A stretch of DNA of 64,000 bases from an uncultured Chloroflexota bacterium. Its GTDB lineage: Bacteria; Chloroflexota; Limnocylindria; Limnocylindrales; CSP1-4. The notes below the pieces were generated by a model. It was not told where the DNA came from. It did not search any database and saw only the letters and a list, made by a program, of their open reading frames with translations. This document shows positions 17,471-26,991 of this stretch, piece after piece (position 1 is the stretch's first letter; each line of letters opens with the position of its first letter). Both the position numbers and the translations under genes were made by a program. The stretch covers positions 161,384 to 225,383 of the forward strand of contig CAIJPD010000066.1 of assembly GCA_903822495.1 (NCBI GenBank), given 5' to 3'.

Positions 17471-17926
17471 GTGGTTCCACTTGCGCTCACCGCGACCGAA
17501 CGTCGGCTGGCCGCCATCGCGGCCGTTGCTGCCTGCCTCGCCGGCCTGGTGGCCGCCGCCTATGTGCTGGACTGGTGCCTCGCAGCCACAGACGAAACGC
17601 TGCTCGGCGCCACGATCGTCGGCCTGGCGCTCTTCACGCCGACATGGATCTCGGTGGCCGCGGGGGTGCGCCTGGCCGGCCGCGTTCGTGAGCCGTGGAT
17701 GGACACGCGATCGCTCCCGCGTCCCACGCTGGCCATGATCCTGGCGGCGCCCCTGGTGATCGCGACGACCACGTACGGCCAGCTTGGCCCCGCAGACGCC
17801 TGGCGCTGGGCCTCGCTCCTGCCGGCCCTGGCCGCGGTGCTGGCGGTGACTGCCGTGCTGAGCACGCTCTGGCGACGGCTCCGACGCCGGGACGCGACAC
17901 GCTGGACGCCGATCCGGGTGCGCTAG
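17471..17926 (+). CDS. small membrane protein of unknown function
   Basis: This 151-residue protein has about four hydrophobic segments (residues ~12-32, 42-62, 82-98, 108-128) and a basic C-terminal tail (LWRRLRRRDATRW). I recognise no family. Start GTG 17471 has GGGAGG about 8 nt upstream, embedded in a palindrome. It follows the YihY gene by 169 nt with no gene between, and converges on the zinc-ribbon gene at 17963. Confidence 0.5.
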   Translation: MVPLALTATERRLAAIAAVAACLAGLVAAAYVLDWCLAATDETLLGATIVGLALFTPTWISVAAGVRLAGRVREPWMDTRSLPRPTLAMILAAPLVIATTTYGQLGPADAWRWASLLPALAAVLAVTAVLSTLWRRLRRRDATRWTPIRVR

Positions 17927-17962
17927 CGACGACCGCAGAAGAGGGTTGAGACCGCCGGGTCG

Positions 17963-19423
17963 TCAGCCCTGGCGGGTTCCGCAGCGGCGGCAGAAACGGG
18001 CGGTGGCCGAGAGGGAGAGTCCGCAGTTGACGCAGGCCTGGCCGCCGGCCGCGGCGGCCACCCGAGGTGCCGTGGCGACGGGTGAGCTGCCCGGCGCGGG
18101 GACGCCCACTGCCTTGGCAGCCGACCGAACGGCATCGGCGGGCGTGGGGCCGGTCATCGGCCGAGGAGCCTCGGGGGCGCGGATGCTCCAGGCCGCGAAG
18201 CGCGGATCCTCCGCGAGGCCGGACCCTTCGGAGCGGCGCGGGATCGCGTCGGTCTCCAGGTGCGCCGCCGCTCGGCGTGGCTCCACGACCGGCTGGGGCC
18301 GCGGTGAAGGCAGAGTGACGAAGGGAAGCAGATCCGCAGTCGACGGGTGCGGCAAGGGCATGGCGAACTCGGGCTCCGGCTGGGGCACCGCGACGTCGGG
18401 CTCCAGCTGGGCCACCGCGACCTCGGGCCCCGGCTGGGGCTCGACCATCAGGGGGGCAAGTACCGGCATGGTCGCCAGTTGTGCGTCAGTGCGGAGCGCC
18501 GCCTCGTACGCAGCGATCGCCGCGTCCAGGCTGGTCCCCGGATGGAGCCACTCGGATGTACTCCCGGGCACCTGCGCGCCGGGTGCCGTCGCCGTGGGGG
18601 TCAGGGGTCCTGCCGCGACCGGCTCGACCGCGGTTGGCGCCGCCACGGCCGGCTCGACCACGATCGGTCTGTCTGCGGCCTTCGCCCAGGGCGCCATGTG
18701 TGACGCGATGGGTGCGTCGTCGTCGAACTCGGCGGCGCGAGCATCGTTCTTGGGCTCGGTCGCAATGTTGGTGGGCGGCTCGGTCGGCCACGCCACCGTC
18801 CCGGTGAGCCCGACCGATGCCGCATCGGCGTCGAGCGGGTTCCGCGCCGTGGCGGCCTCCGGTGCGGACGGTGCTGCCGTGACCCCTCCCGCGATGGGCC
18901 TGCCCCACTCGTCAACCTGCCGCGGGGTTGCCGGCTGGTCGCGCGCCTGGTTGGGCCGCCCGGTCGCCGTTGGGCCGCTGGTCGGACCGCCCGGCCAAGC
19001 CTCCGCGTGCGCGGCGCCGTTCTGCGCCGCCGCCTGCTCCAGGCGGGCCTCCTCGGGTGCCATCGCGGTGCGGAGGCCATCGAGGCCCTCCGGGGTATTG
19101 GAGTCGGCCGTAGGCACGCACGTCAGGCACACGCCGGCGGCCGGGTTCCAGCAGGTGACGCACGTGTACTGTCGGCAGGAGAGGCAGAAGTGGAAGGCGC
19201 CGTGGAATGCCTCGAGTGCCCGGCTGTTGGCCGCTCGCTCGTCGTCGTGACGGGCGGTCTCCAGCGCCTCATCAAGGCTGGATGCCCGCGTCAGGGCCAA
19301 CTTCCGCAGGCCCTTCCCGAGCACGCGGACGCCCGCCAGGGCCCCCGACTTCGCCCGATGGCTCTCGAGCTGGTATCTGGTGCCGCAGCGTTCGCAGAAC
19401 GATTCGGAGAGGGCCTGGGTCAT
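17963..19423 (-). CDS. large Pro/Ala-rich protein with N-terminal cysteine clusters and C-terminal zinc ribbon
   Basis: This 486-residue protein has three parts. Residues 1-110 hold several CxxC pairs: FCERCG, then CLSCRQYTCVTCWN and CLTC. The spacing resembles a B-box-like double zinc site. A long low-complexity linker (~115-440) is rich in Pro, Ala, Glu and repeated VAVPQPEPE-like units. The C-terminal 25 residues are a zinc ribbon (CVNCGLS and CRRCG). Such two-ended zinc proteins are usually scaffolds or sensors; no function is known. Start ATG 19423 is chosen at MTQALSESF; the frame continues upstream for 17 residues without homology-like character. It stands alone. Confidence 0.55.
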   Translation of the reverse strand: MTQALSESFCERCGTRYQLESHRAKSGALAGVRVLGKGLRKLALTRASSLDEALETARHDDERAANSRALEAFHGAFHFCLSCRQYTCVTCWNPAAGVCLTCVPTADSNTPEGLDGLRTAMAPEEARLEQAAAQNGAAHAEAWPGGPTSGPTATGRPNQARDQPATPRQVDEWGRPIAGGVTAAPSAPEAATARNPLDADAASVGLTGTVAWPTEPPTNIATEPKNDARAAEFDDDAPIASHMAPWAKAADRPIVVEPAVAAPTAVEPVAAGPLTPTATAPGAQVPGSTSEWLHPGTSLDAAIAAYEAALRTDAQLATMPVLAPLMVEPQPGPEVAVAQLEPDVAVPQPEPEFAMPLPHPSTADLLPFVTLPSPRPQPVVEPRRAAAHLETDAIPRRSEGSGLAEDPRFAAWSIRAPEAPRPMTGPTPADAVRSAAKAVGVPAPGSSPVATAPRVAAAAGGQACVNCGLSLSATARFCRRCGTRQG

Positions 19424-19549
19424 CCCGTTTCTGGCTCGTGCCGTCCGGTGGCGTTCGCACAAGGCGCCACCCACCCCAGAATAGGCTCCTCAGCCCCGGC
19501 AGCCAACCTCCCTGTTCAGGCCATGACCATCGGGGCACCCGGAGACGAC

Positions 19550-19558
19550 TGCTAGACT
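19550..19558 (+). promoter_or_regulatory. extended -10 promoter TGCTAGACT, leaderless spacing
   Basis: TGC-TAGACT ends 8 nt before the GTG start at 19567, with no Shine-Dalgarno between them. Confidence 0.5.
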
Positions 19559-19566
19559 CTCGCCCC

Positions 19567-19767
19567 GTGTCCACCCCACCCGAACCCGCCCGCCGGCCCG
19601 TCCTCGAGCGCCTCGGCCTCGCCGCCATCGCGCTGATCCTGGCCGTCCTGTTCGGGGGCGTTGGTGTCGCCTCATGGCTGGGCGGTGAGCCGTTCCTCGC
19701 GCTGATGGGCGTGGTCGGCTGCCTGATGACCGCCTGGGCGGGCGCCAACACCCTCATCCGCGGCTGA
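19567..19767 (+). CDS. small two-helix membrane protein
   Basis: This 66-residue protein has two predicted transmembrane helices ([20 protein letters not shown] and [19 protein letters not shown]) separated by WLGGEP. No family is recognised. The start GTG 19567 is set by an extended -10 element 8 nt upstream, suggesting a leaderless message. It is divergent from the zinc-cluster protein and lies 203 nt before the moxR operon, with which it may or may not be transcribed. Confidence 0.5.
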   Translation: MSTPPEPARRPVLERLGLAAIALILAVLFGGVGVASWLGGEPFLALMGVVGCLMTAWAGANTLIRG

Positions 19768-19970
19768 CATGGCGCACGCCTGCCGTCGTCTGGTCCAGCC
19801 GGCCGGGGGATGATCCGTCATGTGGATTCCGACGTACTGACCCTCGTGGGGCAATGCCGGCGAACCGGCGCGCATCACGCCAACGGCCCTTCCTTCGTCC
19901 TCGTCGTACCATCCTCCGCAACACCTCCGGGCCACCCGGCCCTGTTCACCCCGTAGTCCCAGGGGACGCC

Positions 19971-20966
19971 ATGAGCAAGATCCAGGAGACCGGCGACAGG
20001 GTTCTCGCGAACGTCGAGCGTGTGATCGTGGGCAAGCACCACGAGGTCCGGCTCGCGTTGGTCGCGCTCCTCTGCCGCGGGCACCTGCTCATCGAGGATG
20101 TCCCGGGGACCGGCAAGACGGTGCTGGCCAAGGCCATTGCCAAGAGCCTCGGCTGCACCTTCCGGCGCATCCAGTTCACCCCGGACCTCCTGCCCTCCGA
20201 CGTGACCGGGCTCTCGATCTACAACCAGAAGTCCCAGGAGTTCGAGTTCCGCGCCGGGCCCATCATGAGCCAGGTGGTCCTCGCGGACGAGATCAACCGG
20301 GCAACGCCCAAGACCCAGTCCGCGCTCCTCGAATGCATGGAGGAGCGCCAGGCCACGGTGGATGGCGTCACCTACATGATGCCGGACCCGTTCCTGGTCA
20401 TCGCCACCCAGAACCCGATCGAGTACGAAGGGACCTTCGCGCTCCCCGAGGCTCAGTTGGACCGGTTCATGCTCCGCATCAGGCTTGGCTACCCGCAGCC
20501 GGTCGAGGAGATCCTCATCCTCGACGAGCAGAAGCGGCGCCATCCGGTCGATGAGATCGCCGTGGTGTGCTCTACCGAGGAGCTGCGCGCCATGCAGGCG
20601 GCCGTCCGCGAGGTCTACGTGGATCCGGCCATCTCGGAATACATCGTTCGGCTGGTGGGCGCGTCCCGACAGCACCCGGACGTGTACCTGGGCGCCTCGC
20701 CGCGCGGGTCCATCGCCCTCTACCGGGCCGGGCAGGCGCTGGCCGGCCTGCTGGGTCGCGACTACGTCATCCCGGACGACATCAAGGCGCTCGTTGAGCC
20801 GGCCCTGGCCCACCGACTGATCATCAAGACCAGCTCGTCGATCCACGACGTGGGTCCGGTCCAGGTTGTCCGCGAACTGCTCGAGCAGACGCCGGTCGAA
20901 GCCGGCGGTCGGGCGGCCATCGGCGGCCGGCCTCCGGAGCTGAGCCAGCCGGCGCGCGGGCGCTGA
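19971..20966 (+). CDS. MoxR-family AAA+ ATPase
   Basis: This 331-residue MoxR-type ATPase has Walker [16 protein letters not shown] near residue 42, Walker [21 protein letters not shown] near residue 105, and sensor 1 [11 protein letters not shown] near residue 140. MoxR proteins act as chaperones that mature or remodel partner complexes, typically with VWA or DUF58 proteins. ATG 19971 has AGGGG 6-10 nt upstream, and a TACCAT -10 lies at 19907-19912. It is followed by the DUF58 and transglutaminase genes, the standard MoxR-DUF58-TGase arrangement. Confidence 0.9.
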   Translation: MSKIQETGDRVLANVERVIVGKHHEVRLALVALLCRGHLLIEDVPGTGKTVLAKAIAKSLGCTFRRIQFTPDLLPSDVTGLSIYNQKSQEFEFRAGPIMSQVVLADEINRATPKTQSALLECMEERQATVDGVTYMMPDPFLVIATQNPIEYEGTFALPEAQLDRFMLRIRLGYPQPVEEILILDEQKRRHPVDEIAVVCSTEELRAMQAAVREVYVDPAISEYIVRLVGASRQHPDVYLGASPRGSIALYRAGQALAGLLGRDYVIPDDIKALVEPALAHRLIIKTSSSIHDVGPVQVVRELLEQTPVEAGGRAAIGGRPPELSQPARGR

Positions 20967-20997
20967 GCGGGCCGCGGACCCACGGGGCCAGCGCGTC

Positions 20998-22257
20998 GTG
21001 CTCCGGCGTCTGCAGCTCACGATCCTCGGGCTTGTCCTGCTGGGGACCGCGTTCGGGACCGGCGAGGCGTTCCTCTTCTACCTCGTCTACCTGAGCCTGC
21101 TGGTCGTCGGCGGGTCCTACATCCTGACTCGACTCGGGCTCGCCGACCTGGAGGCCGGCTACGCGGTGGGGGCGCTGAGCGGCCACGTCGGCGACAAGCT
21201 GACGGTCACCTACACGGTCCGGAACACCAGCCGGATTCCCAAGCCGTGGCTCGAGGTCCACAACCCGTCCTCGCTCCCCGGCGGGTTGCCCGGCCGGGCT
21301 ATCGCCGTCGGCGGCCGCACCGAGCGCAGCTGGCTGGTCCGGACGCCGCTCGATCGCCGGGGACACTTCCGGATCGAGCCGCTGGTGATCCGCACGGGGG
21401 ACCCGTTTGGGCTGTTCGAATCGTCGGCCGCCGTCGGGAACGGCGTGACGGTGGTGGTCTATCCCCGCGTCGAGGCGCTGCCGCTCTGGCGCCTCCCGGC
21501 GGCGACCGTCGAGGGTGCCCGCTCCGCCCCCGAGCGTTCCTTCCACGCGACGCCCCTGGTGACAACGGTTCGCCCATATGCGCCCGGTGACGCGATGAAC
21601 CGGATTCACTGGCCGTCGACGGCTCGCCAGGGGGAGATCCAGGTCAAGGAGTTCGAGCTGGAGCAGACCGCGGACCTGTGGATCGTCCTGGACCTGGATC
21701 GCGACTGCCAGGTGGGCCGCGGCGACCAGTCGTCGGTGGAGGTGGCCGTCCGCGCCGCGGCCTCCATCGCCGACCGCGCCCTGCGCGAGAACCGAGCCGT
21801 GGGCATCACGGTGAACGCCCGCCAGCTGGGCCAGGTGCCGGCCGACCGCGGCTCCCGGCAACGGCTCAAGATCATGCAGCTGCTGGCGGCAGTCTCCGGG
21901 GACGGGGCGGCACCGCTGGTGGAGGCGCTGATCCGGACCGCTCCCCGCATCCGCCACGGGATGACGACGGTGGTGATCACGGGCTCGCAGGACCCGGTCT
22001 GGGTGCGCCCCCTGGCCACCCTCCGTCGCAAGGGCATCAGCGCGGTCGTCGTCACGCTCGATCAGCTGGCCTTCCGCCAGGCCGCCGACTCCACAGGCGT
22101 CCATCGCAGCCTTGCGCCCGCCCTGCCGGCGACGCCCGAGCTGGCGGCGACGCTCGCCCAGCGGTCGCGTGCCCTCAAGCACACGCTCTCGGAGTTCCGG
22201 ATCGCGTCGTACACGGTGGTGCCTGGTCGGGACCTCGGGGAGCAGCTGGTCTCGTGA
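20998..22257 (+). CDS. DUF58-domain protein
   Basis: This 419-residue protein has an N-terminal hydrophobic pair of helices (residues ~5-42), a beta-rich middle, and the DUF58 core at RPYAPGDAMNRIHWPSTARQ (near residue 195). The core is followed by a VWA-like region (DLWIVLDLDRD). DUF58 proteins associate with MoxR ATPases and are thought to act at the membrane or cell envelope. Start GTG 20998; 31 nt separate it from moxR. Its stop overlaps the next start (GTGA at 22254-22257). Confidence 0.85.
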   Translation: MLRRLQLTILGLVLLGTAFGTGEAFLFYLVYLSLLVVGGSYILTRLGLADLEAGYAVGALSGHVGDKLTVTYTVRNTSRIPKPWLEVHNPSSLPGGLPGRAIAVGGRTERSWLVRTPLDRRGHFRIEPLVIRTGDPFGLFESSAAVGNGVTVVVYPRVEALPLWRLPAATVEGARSAPERSFHATPLVTTVRPYAPGDAMNRIHWPSTARQGEIQVKEFELEQTADLWIVLDLDRDCQVGRGDQSSVEVAVRAAASIADRALRENRAVGITVNARQLGQVPADRGSRQRLKIMQLLAAVSGDGAAPLVEALIRTAPRIRHGMTTVVITGSQDPVWVRPLATLRRKGISAVVVTLDQLAFRQAADSTGVHRSLAPALPATPELAATLAQRSRALKHTLSEFRIASYTVVPGRDLGEQLVS

Positions 22258-24605
22258 CAGCCACCGCGTCCGTCCGTCCACTCGATCGCGCCGCCCGGCC
22301 GCTGCCGCTCGCCCCGGCCGAGGGCTGGCTCACGGTGATCCTCGTCGCGCTGATGGCCGCCGCGGTGTGCTGGTCGATCGACGATGGCGCCTGGATCCTG
22401 GGGCGCGGCAACCTCACCGACTTCATGGTCCCCGTCACCATCGCCGGCGTGCTGGTCGGGTTTGCGGGCGGGAAGCTGCGCTGGTCGCGCTGGCGTACGC
22501 ACGTCGCCGGCGCCCTGCTCGCGGCCGTCGTGCTGCCGCTGATTGGCGCCTGGCTGCTCAAGCCCACCCAGACCGATCCGGTCTCGCTCTTCCGCCTCAT
22601 GGCGCAGGTCGTCGGGACGGTCTGGGTCGATTTTGTGGTCCAGCACCGGACCACCACCCGCGAGTTCGGGCACTACATGCTCTTCTTCGGGGTCCTGGCC
22701 TGGGGGACCGGCCAGTACGCCGGCTACGCCGTCTTCGGCCACCGGCGCCCGTTCGATGCGGCCCTCGTCCTGGGCCTCGCCCTCCTGCTGTCGATGGCGC
22801 TCAACGAGCATGACCAGCTGTTCCTGCTGGTCGCCTTCACGGTGGCGGCGCTGCTCCTGATGAACCGTTCCCATGCGCTGGACGAGCGGACCAAGTGGCT
22901 GCGCAGCCGGATCGGCGATCCGGGCGCCGTCCGTGGCGCCTACCAGCGCGGCGGCGCCATCTTCGTGGCACTCGCGGTCGCGGGGGCGGTTGTCCTGACG
23001 GCGACCGCCCGTTCGGCGCCGCTCCAGTCGGCTCTGGCCGACCTGCCGCAGCGACTGGTGGAGATCAGCCAATCGCTCCAGCGCTTCCTGCCCACGGGCG
23101 GCTCCAATCGGACCGTCAGCGCGCTCGCGTTTGGGGCCAATCTCCCCATCGCCAACCGGTGGGGGAGCCAGGACGGGACGGCCTTCACGGTGGTCCTCCC
23201 GGCCGGGGAGACGCAGCGGCTCTACTGGCGGGCGGTCACCTACGCCAAGTTCGACCTGAACTCATGGACCTTCGGGAGCACCCATGGGACCAGCCGCGTC
23301 GCCGGGGCGCCGCTGCTCAAGGGTCTCGCGGACGATCCACAGCAGCTCCAGGGCCGGCGGAGCGTGACCATCACCATCCGGCCGGATGCCTACCGCGGCG
23401 ACGTGGTCATGGCCCCCCAGACCATCCTCAGCATCGACCGTCCCGCATCGATCAGCGTGACCGGTTCCGCCGGCTACTTCACGAGCGCGAACAGCGCGGG
23501 GACCGGCCCCTACAGCGTGACCGCCCTCGTGCCCACGCTGGGCGACGACCAGCCGGGCGCCCTGACGCAGAATCGGCTCAGGGCCGCCGGCACGGACTAT
23601 CCCACCGAGATCCGGGCGCTCTATCTCGACGTCCCTCCTGGCGCCCTCGGCCCGCAGGCCGAGGCCCTCCTGGCGCGCATCCGGTCGCAGGTCGCGACCA
23701 CCACCCCGTTCGACACGGCGGCCGGGATGGTCAACTACTTCCGCAATCCGTCGAACTTCACCTACGACACCGATCTGCGCGAAGCACCCTGCGACGGCCT
23801 GAGCACCGTCGAGTGCTTCGCCAAGGTTCGTCGCGGGTTCTGCCAGTACTACGCCTCCACGATGGCGATCTTCCTGCGCGAGATGGGCATCCCGGCGCGC
23901 TACGTGGAGGGCTTCCTGCCCGGCACACGGTCGGGCGGCATCGAGACCATCGCCTATGCCTCCGCACACGCCTGGGTCGAGGCCTACTTCCCCGGCTTCG
24001 GGTGGGTGGAGTTCGATCCCACCGGGGGAGGCGTCGCCCGTGATGTCGCGCTGCCGTCGGGACAGCCAGTGGCGCAGGCGACGTTTGACCCAAGCGCCAG
24101 CGTGGTGCCGGTGGACAACCCGGGCGACGAGACGGGCCTCGATGGCGCCGGGAATGACACATTCGACCCTGGTGCCTTCGGTGGGGACTCGACCATCTCC
24201 TTCGTCCTCGTGGGGCTGCTCCTGGCCCTTGGGGTGATGGTTGTCGCCATCCGCGTCACGATCCGGGGCCCGCGCGGACAGATCGGCCCCGATCAGGCCT
24301 GGGTCGGGCTCGTGGGCCTGGCGCGCCGGTTCGGTCTCGGACCCCGTCCGGCCCAGACGGTGTACGAGTACGCCGGGATGCTGGGTGAGGCGATGCCCAC
24401 CGTACGGCCCGAGCTCGCGACGGTGGCCAACGCCAAGGTCGAGGTGACCTACGGGCGCCGCGCGCTGGGGGATGAACGGCTCCGCGCCATGCGCGATGCC
24501 TCCGTCCGACTTCGAATGCACCTGCTCCGACTGGCCGTGCGCGGCCGTCTCCGGCGCCCCCGAAGCGCCGGCCCGGACCCCAGGCTGCGGCGCCGCTCCG
24601 ACTAG
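22254..24605 (+). CDS. membrane-anchored transglutaminase-like protein (TgpA type)
   Basis: This 783-residue protein has about six N-terminal transmembrane helices (residues 25-260) and a large extracytoplasmic region. That region holds a transglutaminase core with the catalytic Cys in GFCQYYASTMAIFLREMG (near residue 533) and the His/Asp pair in SAHAWVEAYFPGFGWVEFDPT. A further TM helix near residue 650 and a cytoplasmic DUF4129-like tail follow. The catalytic triad appears intact. Known TgpA-type proteins are essential or envelope-related in some bacteria. GTG 22254 is translationally coupled to the DUF58 gene. The stop codon shares CTAG with the convergent phosphatase gene. Confidence 0.88.
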   Translation: MTATASVRPLDRAARPLPLAPAEGWLTVILVALMAAAVCWSIDDGAWILGRGNLTDFMVPVTIAGVLVGFAGGKLRWSRWRTHVAGALLAAVVLPLIGAWLLKPTQTDPVSLFRLMAQVVGTVWVDFVVQHRTTTREFGHYMLFFGVLAWGTGQYAGYAVFGHRRPFDAALVLGLALLLSMALNEHDQLFLLVAFTVAALLLMNRSHALDERTKWLRSRIGDPGAVRGAYQRGGAIFVALAVAGAVVLTATARSAPLQSALADLPQRLVEISQSLQRFLPTGGSNRTVSALAFGANLPIANRWGSQDGTAFTVVLPAGETQRLYWRAVTYAKFDLNSWTFGSTHGTSRVAGAPLLKGLADDPQQLQGRRSVTITIRPDAYRGDVVMAPQTILSIDRPASISVTGSAGYFTSANSAGTGPYSVTALVPTLGDDQPGALTQNRLRAAGTDYPTEIRALYLDVPPGALGPQAEALLARIRSQVATTTPFDTAAGMVNYFRNPSNFTYDTDLREAPCDGLSTVECFAKVRRGFCQYYASTMAIFLREMGIPARYVEGFLPGTRSGGIETIAYASAHAWVEAYFPGFGWVEFDPTGGGVARDVALPSGQPVAQATFDPSASVVPVDNPGDETGLDGAGNDTFDPGAFGGDSTISFVLVGLLLALGVMVVAIRVTIRGPRGQIGPDQAWVGLVGLARRFGLGPRPAQTVYEYAGMLGEAMPTVRPELATVANAKVEVTYGRRALGDERLRAMRDASVRLRMHLLRLAVRGRLRRPRSAGPDPRLRRRSD

Positions 24606-25408
24606 AGGGCCCGGAGCCCCGCCTCGGCGTCCGCCGGGTCGTCCCCCGCGTCCGCCGGCAGCGCGTCACGGCCGGCGCCCACGAGGTGTTCCGTGAGATT
24701 GTGGGCCCGCAGGCTGGCTCGCCCGTCGTCGACGTCGATCACGGTCACGGCTGCCAGGGCGAACGGGAGGATCCAGAAGCGGTCGAGCGGCAGGTCCAGG
24801 AGGGCGAAGGACAGCAGTCGCAGGATGCCGCCGTGGGCGACAACAATCGACCAGGGACGGCCACCTGGCCCTTCGGCTGGTGCCTCGAGGCGGCCGAGGA
24901 GGCCCGGAAGGGCGGCGCGGACCCTGTCGGCGGCCGCCGTGAGTGGCTCTCCACCCGGCGGCGTGGTGCCCTGGGCATCCGCTCTCCAGGCCGCGTGCTC
25001 GGCCGGCCAGCGGGCGTCGACCTCGGCGATCGTGAGCCCCTCCCAGGCGCCCATGCCCACCTCTACCAGCCCCGCGTCGGCCCGCCGGAGCGGGACCGAA
25101 GCCCGTCCGGTTGACACGCCGACGGCAGCGGCGATGATCTCGCCCGTCCGTGCCGCGCGCAGCAGCGGTGAATGGACGATCTCGTGCGGCGGGGTGGGGA
25201 GGCCCAGGCCGGGCGGCCCGCCCGGGGTCGCCAGCCACGCGCCGGTGCGGCGCGCCTGCTCCAGCCCGAGCCGGGAGAGCGGCGGGTCGAGGCGACCCTG
25301 GAAGCGACCCTCCGCAACCCACGTCGACTGGCCGTGGCGGACCAGGACGAGCGTGCCGCGCCGCCCGTCCATCTGGAGCGGCGCCCGCGAGGGCGCCGTC
25401 CCCGTCAC
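24602..25408 (-). CDS. histidine phosphatase family protein (phosphoglycerate mutase-like), possible phosphoserine phosphatase
   Basis: This 268-residue branch-1 histidine phosphatase has the phospho-acceptor His in LVLVRHGQSTW, an EGRFQGRLDPPLS segment as in cofactor-independent phosphoserine phosphatases, an acidic catalytic residue in EVGMGAWEG, and the second His in VVAHGGILR. It is the third gene of a minus-strand operon after serA, with its GTG 25408 overlapping the serA stop (GTGA). The alternative start is ATG 25372. From this context, dephosphorylation of phosphoserine is the likely job. However, the His that I recall as specific for phosphoserine in the Hydrogenobacter enzyme (EIDHGMW) is Met here, so the substrate is open. 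Confidence 0.75.
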   Translation of the reverse strand: MTGTAPSRAPLQMDGRRGTLVLVRHGQSTWVAEGRFQGRLDPPLSRLGLEQARRTGAWLATPGGPPGLGLPTPPHEIVHSPLLRAARTGEIIAAAVGVSTGRASVPLRRADAGLVEVGMGAWEGLTIAEVDARWPAEHAAWRADAQGTTPPGGEPLTAAADRVRAALPGLLGRLEAPAEGPGGRPWSIVVAHGGILRLLSFALLDLPLDRFWILPFALAAVTVIDVDDGRASLRAHNLTEHLVGAGRDALPADAGDDPADAEAGLRAL

Positions 25409-26991
25409 CGCTCGGCGACCAGCCGGACCGTCCACAGGTCGAGAACTGCGTCGTGACCGCGGATCGCGCTCGCGACGTCGGCCGGGAGGTCGTCATCAAG
25501 CGCCAGGATCATCAGGGCGTCCTGGCGCGGCTCGGAGCGGGCGAGGTGCATGGCGCTGATGTTCACGTCCGCCTCGCCAAGCATCAGGCCGATTCGTCCC
25601 ATGGTGCCCGGGCGGTCGAGGTGTCGCGTGATGAGCATGAATTCCGTGGCTGCCATGTCGATCCCGTAATCGTCGAGACGAGTGAGGCGTGGCTCGCCGT
25701 TGGCGATGGTGCCGGCAACCTTCGTGACGACGCCATTTGCCTCGCCCGAGAGCGTCAGCTGGGCGGCGTACGTGCCGGCGCTCGGGACCTTCTTCTCGAC
25801 GACGGTGATGCCGCGGGCCTTGGCCAGGGCGCCCGCGTTGATGAGGTTGACCCGCTCGGTCGTGGTGGTCTCCAGGAGGCCGCGCAGGACCGCCGCCGTC
25901 AGTGGCGAGGCGTCGTGGGCGGCGGGCTCGCCGGCGATCTCCAGCGTCAGGGTGGTGACACCGGTCCGGCAGAACTGTGCGAAGAAGCGGCCAAGCATCT
26001 CCGCCAGCGGGAGGTACGGGGCGATCGCCTTGGCGGTCTCCGGGGTCAGCAGCGGGGCATTGACCGCGTAGCGGGCACTGCGACCGGCCAGGACGTCGAG
26101 GATCTGCTCGGCGACCTCCTCGGCGACCAGGATCTGCGCCTCGGCCGTCGAGGCGCCCAGGTGCGGCGTGAGGACGGTGTTGGGCGCGTCGAGGAGCGGC
26201 GAATCCTTTGGTGGCTCATGGTCGAAGACGTCGATCCCGGCGCCGCCCAGCCGGCCCGCCTTGAGCGCCTCGGCGACGTCACGCTCGTCGATCACGCCGC
26301 CGCGGGCGACGTTGAGCAGGATCGCCGTCTTCTTCATCTTGGCGATGGCGGCCGTGTTGATCATCCCCTTGGTCGAGCGGGTGAGCGGCACGTGGATCGT
26401 GACGACGTCCGACCGGGCCAGGAGCGCCTCAAGGTCCACCAGCTCGATGCCGTGGAGGGCGGCCTGCTCGGCGCTGACATACGGGTCCACGCCGACGACC
26501 GTCATCTCGAACGCCCGCGCCCGCTGGGCAATGGCCTGGCCGATCTTGCCGAGGCCGATGATCCCGAGGGTGCGCCCGCGGAGCTCGAGTCCGGTGAACT
26601 GCGCCCGCTTCCACTCGCCACGCCGGAGGGATGCATCCGCGGCCGCGACCTTGCGGGCGACGGCCAGCATGAGGGCAAGGGTCTGCTCGGTCGCCGCGAT
26701 GGTGTTGCCCGTGGGCGCGTTGACCACGGTGATCCCGGCGCGGGTGGCCGCGTCCAGGTCCACGTTGTCAACGCCGACGCCGGCCCGGCCGATGACGGTC
26801 AGGCGCTTGCCCGCGGCGATCAGCTTCGCGTCGACATCCACCTGACTGCGGACGACCAGTGCGTCGTACTCGCCCATGATCTCGGCGAGCTGCTCGGGGT
26901 TGAGCCCGATCTTGACATCGACATCGTGCTGCTCGCGGAGCTGGGCGATGCCCTCCTCCGCGATCGGCTCGGCGACAAGGATGCGCATCAC
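25405..26991 (-). CDS. serA: D-3-phosphoglycerate dehydrogenase
   Basis: This 528-residue long-type SerA oxidises 3-phosphoglycerate with NAD, the first step of serine synthesis. The substrate-binding domain is followed by the Rossmann motif GIIGLGKIGQAIA (near residue 145). Catalytic Arg is in NVARGGVIDE, Glu in DVFDHEPP, and His in LTPHLGAST. Residues ~310-450 are the allosteric substrate-binding insert of the long form, and the C-terminal ACT domain (EFMLITRHLDRPGTMGRIG) should give serine feedback. The start ATG 26991 overlaps the stop of the upstream aminotransferase (ATGA). Confidence 0.95.
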   Translation of the reverse strand: MMRILVAEPIAEEGIAQLREQHDVDVKIGLNPEQLAEIMGEYDALVVRSQVDVDAKLIAAGKRLTVIGRAGVGVDNVDLDAATRAGITVVNAPTGNTIAATEQTLALMLAVARKVAAADASLRRGEWKRAQFTGLELRGRTLGIIGLGKIGQAIAQRARAFEMTVVGVDPYVSAEQAALHGIELVDLEALLARSDVVTIHVPLTRSTKGMINTAAIAKMKKTAILLNVARGGVIDERDVAEALKAGRLGGAGIDVFDHEPPKDSPLLDAPNTVLTPHLGASTAEAQILVAEEVAEQILDVLAGRSARYAVNAPLLTPETAKAIAPYLPLAEMLGRFFAQFCRTGVTTLTLEIAGEPAAHDASPLTAAVLRGLLETTTTERVNLINAGALAKARGITVVEKKVPSAGTYAAQLTLSGEANGVVTKVAGTIANGEPRLTRLDDYGIDMAATEFMLITRHLDRPGTMGRIGLMLGEADVNISAMHLARSEPRQDALMILALDDDLPADVASAIRGHDAVLDLWTVRLVAER

